From Sphingomonas_B tabacisoli (GTDB lineage: Bacteria; Pseudomonadota; Alphaproteobacteria; Sphingomonadales; Sphingomonadaceae), in assembly GCF_042678385.1 (NCBI RefSeq), contig NZ_JBHUDY010000001.1, positions 1,550,001 to 1,614,000 on the forward strand: a stretch of 64,000 nt of DNA, read 5' to 3'. Below, one piece after another: positions 8,264 through 19,000 of this stretch; position 1 is the stretch's first letter; each line of letters starts with the position of its first letter. The translations under genes were made by a program, and so were the position numbers. The notes below the pieces were generated by a model. It was not told where the DNA came from. It was given only the letters and a program-made list of their open reading frames with translations, and made no database searches.

Positions 8264-9994
8264 GTGGGCGCCACGCTTCATCTCGCGCGTGCGGGATTCG
8301 TCAGTCTATTTCTATCTGCGTCGGCTGCGGCGCTGGCGCAGACCAGTCCGGTCGCGCCACCGACCCGCGAGGAAATGACGCCGCCGGCGCCGAGCGCGCC
8401 GCCTGCCACCCGCGTCCAAGTCGAAGGCGGCATTGAACGTTCTCCCTGTCCGCTCGACGATCCCGCCTACAAGGATGTGAAGGTCACGGTCCGGGAGGCG
8501 GTGTTCAACAACCTGAAGGGCGTGTCGGCGGAGGAGCTTGAGCCCTATTACCGCGACTATCTCGGCCAGGAGCGGCCGATCAGCGTGGTGTGCGAAATCC
8601 GCGACGCCGCCGCCACAGTGCTTCGCCGCAAGGGGTATCTGGCCGCCGTCCAGGTGCCGACGCAGAAGATCGAGAGTGGCCAGGTCCGCTTCGAGGTGCT
8701 CTACGCGAAGCTGGTCGCGGTGCGCGTGCGCGGCGATGCGGGGCATGCCGAAGGGCTGATCCAGTCGTACCTGGAGCCGCTGACCAGGCAGGAAGTGTTC
8801 AACCGGATCGAAGCCGAGCGCTATCTGCTGCTGGTCCGCGACCTGCCGGGATACGAAGTGCGGCTGACGCTCCGCCCTGCCGGCACCGGCGCGGGCGAAC
8901 TGGTCGGCGACGTGACCGTGGTGCGCACGCCTTATCTGATCGACCTCAACATCCAGAATCTTGCGGCGCACGACACCGGCCCCTGGGGCGGACAGCTTCG
9001 CGCGCAGTTCTTCGGCCTGACCGGGCTTGGCGACCGCACGAGCATCGCATTCTACTCGACAGCCGATTTCAAGGAGCAGCAGATCCTGCAGCTCGCCCAT
9101 GATTTCCGGCTGGGCGGCGAAGGGCTGACGCTCGGCGGGCGGTTCAATTACGCCTGGACGCGGCCCGACATTGCTCCGTTGACCGCCGGCGGGCCAAAGC
9201 CCGACGTCAGCGCGCGCACGCTCTTCGCCAATGCCGAGGCGAGCTATCCGTTCATCCGGCGCCAGGCGAGCAACATCCGCGGCGCGGTGGGACTCGATTT
9301 CGTCAACCAGAATGTCCGCTTTGCCGGCGCTCCACTGACGCGCGACCGGCTGCGCGTCGGGTATCTGCGCCTGGACCTGGACGCGACCGATCCGACGATC
9401 GGCGCGGTGCCGTCCTGGCGGCTGGGCGGCAGCATCGAGCTGCGCCACGGCTTCGACATCTTCGATGCGTCGGAGCGCGGTATCGTCGCCGGGCGCACGC
9501 CGCAGAGCCGGGCGAGCGGCGATGCGACCGGCACCGTCCTCCGCGCGCAGGCGACCGGCGAAGTGCAGGTCGCGCCGAATGTCGGCTTCTCGCTCAGCCC
9601 GCGCGCGCAATATGCGTTCGATCCGATGCTGAGCTTCGAGCAGTTTTCGGGCGGCAACTATACGGTCGGGCGCGGCTACGATCCCGGCACGATCATCGGC
9701 GATAGCGGCGTCGGCCTGTCCGCCGAGCTGAAGATCAACCAATGGGCGCCGTTCACCGGCAAGGAGATCGCGCTCCAGCCCTTCGTGTTCGTCGACACCG
9801 CCTGGGTGTGGCTGAAGAACCAGCCCGACACGCGCAACAATCTGACCTCGGTCGGCGGCGGCGTGCGTGCGAGCCTGTTCAACCGCGCCCGGCTGGACAT
9901 GACGCTGGCCGTGCCGACCAAGGCCGCAGGCTTCCAGACCGGCCGCGGCGACGTCCGCTTTCTCGTCACTCTCACCACCAAGCTGCTGCCGTGA
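8264..9994 (+). CDS. Two-partner secretion transporter (ShlB/FhaC/HecB type, TpsB)
   Basis: A 576-residue outer-membrane Omp85-superfamily pore that should export the adjacent adhesin. GTG 8264 is selected because AGGGGG (8251-8256) precedes it by seven bases and a signal peptide follows (LFLSASAAALAQ). A proline-rich linker leads into POTRA-type domains (about residues 60-210, including LRRKGYLAAVQVP). A 16-strand-type barrel follows, with the conserved loop-6 motif GRGYDPG near residue 475. The C-terminus ends in alternating hydrophobic residues, as expected of a barrel. The stop codon overlaps the ribosome site of the adhesin gene 11 bases upstream of its ATG, so the two are one operon. 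Confidence 0.93.
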   Translation: MGATLHLARAGFVSLFLSASAAALAQTSPVAPPTREEMTPPAPSAPPATRVQVEGGIERSPCPLDDPAYKDVKVTVREAVFNNLKGVSAEELEPYYRDYLGQERPISVVCEIRDAAATVLRRKGYLAAVQVPTQKIESGQVRFEVLYAKLVAVRVRGDAGHAEGLIQSYLEPLTRQEVFNRIEAERYLLLVRDLPGYEVRLTLRPAGTGAGELVGDVTVVRTPYLIDLNIQNLAAHDTGPWGGQLRAQFFGLTGLGDRTSIAFYSTADFKEQQILQLAHDFRLGGEGLTLGGRFNYAWTRPDIAPLTAGGPKPDVSARTLFANAEASYPFIRRQASNIRGAVGLDFVNQNVRFAGAPLTRDRLRVGYLRLDLDATDPTIGAVPSWRLGGSIELRHGFDIFDASERGIVAGRTPQSRASGDATGTVLRAQATGEVQVAPNVGFSLSPRAQYAFDPMLSFEQFSGGNYTVGRGYDPGTIIGDSGVGLSAELKINQWAPFTGKEIALQPFVFVDTAWVWLKNQPDTRNNLTSVGGGVRASLFNRARLDMTLAVPTKAAGFQTGRGDVRFLVTLTTKLLP

Positions 9995-10005
9995 GGAGCG
10001 CTGTC

Positions 10006-13000
10006 ATGCTCATTCGTCCCAAGAGCCATCTGCTCCGTCGGTGCATCACCGGCACCTCCGCGATCGCGCTGGCGACGGCGCTGGCGACGCCCGCCCATGC
10101 GCAGCTTTCGTACAACGCGCCCGATCCCGTGGTGCGATCGGGCAACGTGACGTTCAGCCGCGGCGTCACGCCTGGCGTCGAAACGTACAACGTGAACTCT
10201 TCGACCGCCGTCCTAGACTTCACGCCCAATGACGCGGCCATCGGCGGAGGGCCGATCGGCTTCCAGAACGCCGGCACCACGGCGACCTATCAGTCCAATT
10301 CCAATTTCACCGTCCTGAACCGCATCGTCGCGGCCGATCAAAGCCGCCCGATCCAGTTCGACGGCACGGTCAAGAGTCAGATCGTCAATCCCGCGACCGG
10401 GCTGGGGACGCCCGGTGGTGCGGTGTGGTTCTTCAGCCCCGGGGGCGTGATCCTGGGTCCAAACGCGTCTTTCGACGTGGGCAGCCTGTTGCTGTCGACC
10501 GGCGATCCGACCGGCGGCACGGGCACGATCGGCTCGACGACCAGCTTCACGCTGAACAGCGCGGCGGGCAGCAATGCGGCGGTCACGCTCAATCCGGGCG
10601 CGCGGATCACAGCGTCGCCGGAAGGCAGTTACGTCGCGCTCGTCGCGCCGGTCATCAATCAGGGCGGCAACGTGCGGGTGAACGGCTCGGCCGCCTATGT
10701 CGCGGCAGAGCAGGCGACACTGTCGATCAACCAGGGCCTGTTCGACATCAGTGTGGCGGTCGGGTCGGACGGCGGCGGCACGCCGCTGACGCACAATGGT
10801 TCGACCGGCGGTCCGTCGAGCACGGGCCCGGGCGACAATCACGGCATCTACATGGTCGCCGTGCCGAAGAACACGGCGATCACGATGTTGATTTCGCCGA
10901 ACGATCAGCTCGGCTTCGACACCGCCGCGTCGGCGTCGATAGAGAATGGCGTGATCTATCTGCAGTCCGGCAGCGGGATCAGTACGCCTGCGACGACCGG
11001 GCCGCTGGCGGCGCGCATCCCGCAACTGCCGGTCGCGCCGTTCGACTCGAACATCAGGATCATGGCCGGCAACGTGACCTCGCGGCTGATCGCGCAGGCA
11101 GCATCCGACGTGACCTTGCTGCCTGATGTGAACACACGTTCGCTCACGCTGGCGCAGGACGCGCTGCTGTTTGGCGGACGGACTGCGTCGCTCGAATCCT
11201 TCGGCAACGACACGATCAATGCGGCCGGCAACCTCACCTTCTTCTCGGTCGGGCCGACGACGCCCGGAACGGTCCAGATGACCATCGCCGGCGGCGACAC
11301 GGTGACGGTCGCCGGTGCGCTCGAAGCCTATACCGACCGGTTCGCGGGCCGCACGCTTCCGGCCAACTATCCGTCGGACGGCGGGCTTTCGAACATCGTG
11401 ATCGGGGGCGGCACGCTGAACGCAGGCAGCGTGCGGGTCTCGGCCGATGAATCGTATCTCGCGGGCTCTCCGCAGGCGTCGAACAAGGGCGGGCAGGCAC
11501 AGATCATCGTGCAGAGTGGCGGCACGCTGAACGTCACCAGCAATCTCGACATTTCCGCGCGCGGGCTGAGCGAAGGCCAGGCGACAGGCGGAAGCGCCGG
11601 CATTTTCGTCGATGGCGGTACGGTCAAGGTGGGCGGCGCTTACAGCGCTACCGCCGACGCCGTGGGCGCGCAGGTTACGGCGGGGTCTGCCAACTTCACG
11701 CACCAGTCAAAGGGCGGCAGCGCCTTCCTGTCGATCGGCGCGAACGGCTCGGACGTTCAGGTCACGGGCGCCATCTCGCTTTCTACAAAGGCGACGGGCA
11801 GCACGGTCGATCCGCTCGTCGGCGGCTTGGGAGGGGCGGCAAACGGCGGCAACTCCTCCATCATCGCCGGTCCCGTCTCTGCCGGAACCAGCAGTATCAA
11901 GGCCGGCTCCGTGTCGCTCGTCTCGGGCGCGACCGCGGGCAGCGCGGGGGCGACGGCGCAGCTTGCGACCGGTGGCAATGCGGTTGGCGGGACGTCCGCC
12001 ATAGCATTGGTGACGAACTCGTCCCTGACCGTCAGCGGCGCGATGACGGTCGACTCGCGCGCGGTCGGCGGCAATGGCGGCAACGGCGGTGGTGGCGGCT
12101 CCGCGACGGGTGGCGCCGTTTCGACCATCCTGCAGGGCGGCAATATCAGCTTCGGCGCAGGCACTCTTTCGCTCGCGGTGACCGGCGGCCGCGGCAGCAC
12201 GGGGCCCGCCGGGACAGCGGCGGGCGCGGGCGGCGCGGCGCTGCTGGGCGGAGGAGCCGGCTTCAACGTCACCAGCAGCGGCGTCGCCACGGGCACGTCG
12301 CTCACCATCTTCAACGAAGCTTTCGGCGGCAACGGTGGCCTGATTGGACCCGGGACAGCACCTGGCGCGGGCGGCGTTGCGGCAACGACCTTCGTCGGCG
12401 TTTTCATTGATACCGGCGGCCAGCTGACGCTCACGCAAAACCTCAGCGGCGACACCGAAAGCTTCGGGGGCGACGCGGGCGGCGGGACCAATGCGGCGAG
12501 CCAGAGCGGCGGGGCCAGCCAGTCAGGCTCGCTGACGATCAACGTCCAGAACGGCAGCCTGACGGCTTCGCGCTTGTCCTTGGACACCGAATCCTTTGGC
12601 GGCGACGGGTTCACCGGCGGCAATGCGATCGGCGGCAACCTGAACATCCAGACCGGCGCCAGCGGGACGATCACTGCGGCCAATGGCTATTCGCTCGACA
12701 CGGAAACGTTCGGCGGCTCGGGCGCCAACATTGGCGGAACCGGCGGCCAAAGCCTCAGCGGCGCGATCTCGATCGACAGCAGCGGCGTCATGACGCTGGG
12801 CGGCATTACGGCCGACACCGAGTCCTTCGGCGGCGACGGCTTCACCGCGGGCGACGCGGTCTCGAGCAATCTCACATTGTCGACCGCGGCGACTGGCCGC
12901 ATCGTCATTTCGTCGGGATCGATCTCGCTCGACACGCTGTCCTTCGGCGGCAACGCGAATGCGGGCGGCTCGGGCGGCAAGGCCACTTCGGCATTGGCCA

Positions 13001-16000
13001 GCATCTTCAATCAGGGCACATTCGATTCTTCCGCGACGTCTGTCAGCATCGACTCCAGCGCCTTTGGCGGCGACGTCAATGGCGGCGCCAGCGGCATCGG
13101 TGGCGCGGCGCTTCCCGGCACGGCCAGCATCGTCCAGAGCGGCGGCACGATGATCTTCCGCAGCGCGGTCCAGCTTACGGCGACCGGCCATGGCGGCAAC
13201 GGATCGGGCGCGATCGGCGGCGGCGGCGGCGCGGCCAATGGCGGCACAGCGCAAGTCTTCGCGAACTCCGGTGCGCTCACGATCGGCGATCTGGACATGG
13301 AAGCGCGCGCGGTCGGCGGCACCGCGGGCTCGGGCGACGCGAATAGTGCAGGCGGCAATGGCGGGGCGGCGCTCAGCGGCGGCGGCATTGACGTCAGCGC
13401 CAACGGCGCCGGCGTGCTGACGATCGCGTCGCTATTTGCCGATGCCTCGGCGACGGGAGGCATAGGCGGTTCCGGATTCAACAACACCGGCCTTGCCGGA
13501 TCGGGCGGCGCCGCGTTCTCGTCGCGGATCGGGTTCGGCGCCAACAATGGCGGTCAACTCAACTCGACGGGCCTGGTCAATCTCGTCAACACCGCACGGG
13601 GCGGTGTGACGGGCATCGGCATCGGCCAGGCGGGCACGACCGGCGGCGCCGCAACGTCCGGCAGGATTGACGTCTTCGCCAACGGCGGCGGCAAGGTTCA
13701 GGCGCTGACGCTCCTGGCTCGCACCGAAGCAGATGGCGGCGATGGAATCGCGACAGGTTCGGATGGCGGCGACGCGACGGGCGGCACTGTAAATTTCGGT
13801 CCCGACACGAACAGCACGCTCACGCTGACGAGCACCAGCGGCAACGCGATCAGCATCATCACTACCTCATTCGGCGGCGACAATAGCGGCGGGGGCGACA
13901 AGGTTGCCGGGTTCGGCAAGGCCGGCGACGTCAACATGTTCGCCAACGGATCGCTCCAGGCCGGGGCCGGGGGAAGCGCCTTGATCGAAGCCCGGGGCGT
14001 GGGCGGCGACTATACGGCGCTGGACGCTGCAGGCGTCGCCGGCGCCGGGTTTGGCGGCAATGCGCAGCTGAACGTCAACAGGGGCGATGCGAGCTTCGGC
14101 GCATTCAGCATGGACGCCGGCGGCTTCGGCGGCAGCGCGGCAGGCGCCGGCACAGGCGCACTGGGCCGCGGCGGCCATGCGAGACTTTCGACGAACGGCG
14201 TGTTTGCCGGCGGGGGCAATGGCGGCAACACGCTGAGCTTTGCAAGCACGGTCAGTCTGAACGTCGATGGGTTCGGCGGATCGTCGAACACCGGACTTGG
14301 CGGGCTTGGCCAAGGCGGCGCCTCGACGCTCGGCGGCGGCATTGAAATCCATTCGCTTGGCGGCACGATCACCTTCAAGCAAAGCGTAGATCTGGAGACG
14401 CGCGGATCGGGCGGTTCGGGCAGCGGCGCGGGCGGTGGCAACGGCTTCGGCGGCACGGCCAATGTGATCGCGTTCGGCGGGAAGATCGACCTGCAACAGT
14501 CGCTGCTGGGAAGCGCATCCGGCTTTGGCGGCGATGCGACGGAAGTCGGCGTGACCGGCGTGGGCGGCGTCGGTACCGGTGGAACGATCGGCGTCTTCAC
14601 GCAGCGGGGCGCCGCCGGCGTGCCGGCGGCCACGCCGACGAGCCTTTCGCTCAACAGCGTCCAATTTCAGGCGGACGGTTTCGGCGGCTCCGGCGTGGCC
14701 GCAGGCGGAGGCGGGGTTGGGGGAACCGCGCAGGTCACCGCGCAGGGCGCACCCATTTCTGTGGTCGACAGCATATTCGTGCAGGCGAACGGAACGGGCG
14801 GCAGCTATTCGGGAACCGGCACGGCCAATGCAGGGCGTGGCCAGGGCGGCCTGGCGCTTGTGTCCGCTCAAACCGGCGGCGCGCTCAGCATCGCGGACCG
14901 GGTCGAGGCGCGGGCGACAGGCACGGGCGGGTCGGCGAGCGCCGCCAATGGCGGCAGCGCCGGCGACGGTTTCGGCGGAACGGCGCAATTCGCGAGCTTC
15001 GGTCCGGCGGGTTCCAGTCGGAACACAGTCAACATCGTCGGCAACCTGCTGCTTGATGCAAGCGGCGAGGGTGGATCGGGCGGCGACAAGTCGACCGTGG
15101 GAGGCCGGGGGGCGGGCGGCGGCGCGGTCGACCGCAATGGCAACGCGATCGGGACCGGAACGGGCGCTTTGGTCATCGGCAATTTTGGCGACGTCACTCT
15201 CGGCAACTCAGTCGAGATCGAGGTCTCGGGCCGGGGAGGCGCCGGCTCGGCGGCGGGCGGTGACGGCTTTGGCGGTCTCGGCCTCATCGATTCCGTGGCC
15301 GGCACGATCACGATGGCCGCAACCAGCCCCACATTCATCGACGCGGCTGGCGAGGGGGGTGACGCGTTCAACGCCTCGATCGGCGGCCGCGGCGGCAATG
15401 GCTATGGCGGCTCGGGCGGCATTCACAGCCGGTCCGGAGCGGCGACCGTCAACCCGTCGAGCACGCCGTCCCGGATCACGCTCGGCGCCGTGAGCATCAG
15501 CATGACTGGCCAAGGCGGAGCGGCAGGCACGGGCGCCCCGGGCCAAGTGGGCGGCATCGGTGGCGACGGCTTTGGTGGCAATTCCGCAGTCTATGCAGAG
15601 GCTGGGCGCGGCCACCTCGTGCTGGGCGACCTCAACGTTCTCATGGCCGGCGTTGGCGGCGCGGGCGGCACCGGCGGCGCGGCGGACGTGAATGGCGTCG
15701 GCGGCGCGGGTGGTGTCGGCGGCATCGGCACCGGCGGCTTCGCAGCCAACACTGGTACGATCAGCGGACCTGACACGCCCGAAAACAGCGGCAACACGAT
15801 CTTCGGCAACGTGACGCTGAGCGCCTTCGGCTTCGGCGGCGTCGGTGGCGACGGCACGGCGGGCGGCGTCGGCGGCGCGGGCGGAGCCGGTGTCGGCGGC
15901 CAGGCGAACTTGCTCGTGCGCGGCTCGCCGGTCACTGCCGGCAACGTCAATGCGATGGCGAGCGCGGCGGGCGGAAGCGGCGGCGCGGGCTCGACCCAGG

Positions 16001-19000
16001 GAGCGGCCGGCGGCTCAACGGGCGGCGTGGCGGGGCTGCTCGTCACCAATCGCTTTCAGCGCACGGAACGGGGCGCGCTCACGGCAACGAATGTCAGCGG
16101 ATCGGCCTTTGCGTTCGGCGATCCCACCAACAAGGCGGTCCCAAACGTCGCTGGCGCTGTCGATATCGAATTCGTCAACTCCGACGCGACGCTCGACACC
16201 TTGTCATTCGCCGCCAGTGGCCGCGACAAGCCGACCGTCATTCCCGCCTCGATCGTCTCGCTCGACAACAGCAACGTGACAGTGCGCAATGGAACCGAGC
16301 TGTCGATCGTGGGCGACCTTTCGCTCAACGCATTCAACAATGCGGTCTTCCGCACCAACAGCCTGTTCCTCGACGTGACCGGCTCTCTGGTGCCGCCGGC
16401 CGCCGGGGCGGCGACGCCGGGCCTGCTCGACATCGCCACCGATTTCAACGCGAACTTCGGCGGCGATTTCGTGACCCTCGCCAGCTTCAACGTGAACGGC
16501 TCGGTGTCGATCGAAGCCGGCGGCGCGCTTCAGACCGGCGACATCACCGCGGGTGACGCCGTATCGCTGCAAGGCGGCAAGAGCATCACGGTCGGCAAGG
16601 TCGCGGCGGCGCACGACGTCTCGCTTCAGTCGGGCGGCGCGATCACGGCGGGCGACATTGCTGGCGGCAATGGTCAGCCGTTCGGAAACATCGCGCTGAC
16701 GGCGGGCGGCAACATAGCCGTCGGCAATATGACAGCGGCGGACAGCATCGTCGCGAGCGCAGGCGGCAGCTTGACCGCCGGCAAAGTGACGGCTGCTCTC
16801 GGAGATCCGTCCGAGGTCTCGGGCGAGGTTAGTCTCTCCGCGGCAGGCGCGATTAGCCTCGGCGACATCCAGGCCGCGTCCGTCGATATTTTCGTGTTCG
16901 ATTCGCTGACGCTGAACCTCGACAAGAGTTTCAACGTCGCCGCCGGATCGCCCGCCTTTTACGTCATTGGCGACGATTTCGTCCTGCCTGCCGATTTCAC
17001 CAACGCGGTGCTGACGATCTCCGATCTCAACTTCGATGATCGCGGCACGGTGCTGCTGAACGGGAAGCTCGTCGACAGTGCCGGCATCTTCGCGCCGGGC
17101 AGCGGCAGTTTCGTCTTTTCCCCGACCGGGCCGAACGACCCGTTCAACTTCCCTGTGGCTAACGGGCCCCGGAACACGGTCATTTCCACGGGATTCGTGC
17201 CGGGCGCGAACTCACTGAAACTGCTCGTGAACGACACCAACAACGGCATCTTCGGCAACATCCTCCCAGCCGTGAATATTTCGGGCGGCAGCATTGCGGC
17301 CACGGTCACCTTCAGCCGCGGTTCGGTAACGCCAGCGCCGATCCAGACCGGCGCGATCTCGGCCGAGCGGGTAACGATCACCGGCAAGGCCGACATCACG
17401 ACCGGCAATCTGAAGGCCGCCGATCTTTACGCCGGCATCTCCACGGACGACGATTTCCTCGTCGGCATCGCCACGAACGGCAATATCCGGACCGGCAGCA
17501 TCTCCAGCCTCGAATATGTTGGGCTCGAATCGGTGATGGGAAGCATCACGACCGGCGCCATCGACATGGGCAAGAGCGCGCTGCTGCTCGCCAAGACGAA
17601 CGTCTCCACCGGAGCGATCACGGGAGGGATGGGCGCGAACAACGACGTCTTCGTCTCCAATAGCAGCATCGTGGACAGCAATCCGGCGTTCGCAGATCTG
17701 AAGCTGGACACGATCTTCAGCGACCTGGGCAATTTCGATCCGGCAGTCCTGAGCACCGCGACCCCGGTAAGGCTGGACGGCAGGTTCGTCGCTTCCGGCG
17801 CGATCACGACCGGGGGCTTCGCGGGCGCTGCGACCGGCGGGTTCCAGACCGGTAGCATCACGGCGCCGAATCGCCTGTTGCTCGACAGCGGCGCAGGATT
17901 GTCGCTCGGCGACCTTGCGACAAACGGAGCACTGAGCTTGAACGCCAGCGGAGCGCTGACGACCGGCAATCTGACGGCGAACACGGTCAATCTGAAAGCA
18001 ACGCAGGGTGTCACGACCCGGGCAATCACGGCGGCAGGTGCAGTGACGGTCACGGCAGGCACACTTGCGAGCTTTGGCGGCGTGGTGAGCGCGCCGCAGA
18101 TCACGGTGAGCTCGGCCGACCTGCAGCTCGATGCCGCGGGCGCTCCTGGAACCCTGGGCACCGCCAGCACCAGCCAGCTTACCCTGAACGTCACCAACAC
18201 GCTTCCAGTGACGTTCGGCGGCAGCGCGGCGGGGGCCGGCTACACGATCACTGGCACCGAAGCGCAGGGGCTGCGTGCGCAGAATGTCTCGCTCGTCACA
18301 TCGGACCCGATCACGCCGATCTTCATGGACAGCGTCAATCTGAGTGGAGCGGACATCGGTGCGCTCAGGATCAAGGGCGGTTCGATCACCGTGAATGGCG
18401 CCTTCACGCTCGCCAACGCGGCCGCAAGCAATCGGGTGACGTTGGACTCCAACGACACGATCAGCGTGGTGACGGATCGCGGCGGCGCGTTGGCGCTGAC
18501 CGGCAGCTCGTCCAATCCGGGCACGCTGACCCTCATCGGCAACACGATCGTCGTCGGCACCCGGACCGTGCTGAGCCAGCTCGGCGCCACCAACCGCGCC
18601 GATTTGCTCGCTGCGCCGTCGGGCCCCACGCCGGTGCCGGAGGGTTTTGTCCGCGCGGGTCGTCTGGAGTTCCAGGCGTCGAGTCTGCTTGCGATCCAGA
18701 ACAGCGGCTCGGCGACGCAGTACGCCGGGTTCAGCGCGGGCTCGGGCGGGATGCAGGTGAGCAACCGCCAGGACACGACCCCGCTTGCCGTGCTGATCTT
18801 CGGGCGGGCGGCCGACGCTTCTGGCAATTTCAAGACGAACAACGACACACTCGCGCTCGTCAACTTCGGATCGGCAACTCCTGGTGGCACGAAGAATCTC
18901 ACCGCCGACTCTGCAGTAAACACTTGTCTGGTCTCGACCGGTTGCGGCACGGTTTCACCGCCGCCAGCCGGCGAAGGGCCGCTTCCGCCACCACAGGAGA

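Noticed and set aside
9742..10005. N-terminal extension of the adhesin reading frame
   Set aside because: The 88 codons lie inside the transporter gene in another frame. The ATG at 10006 has a strong ribosome site and a signal peptide.
12060..16040. Repetitive glycine-codon DNA considered as a CRISPR or satellite array
   Set aside because: Repeats are not identical at the DNA level, have no unique spacers and stay in one open frame; they encode the adhesin core.
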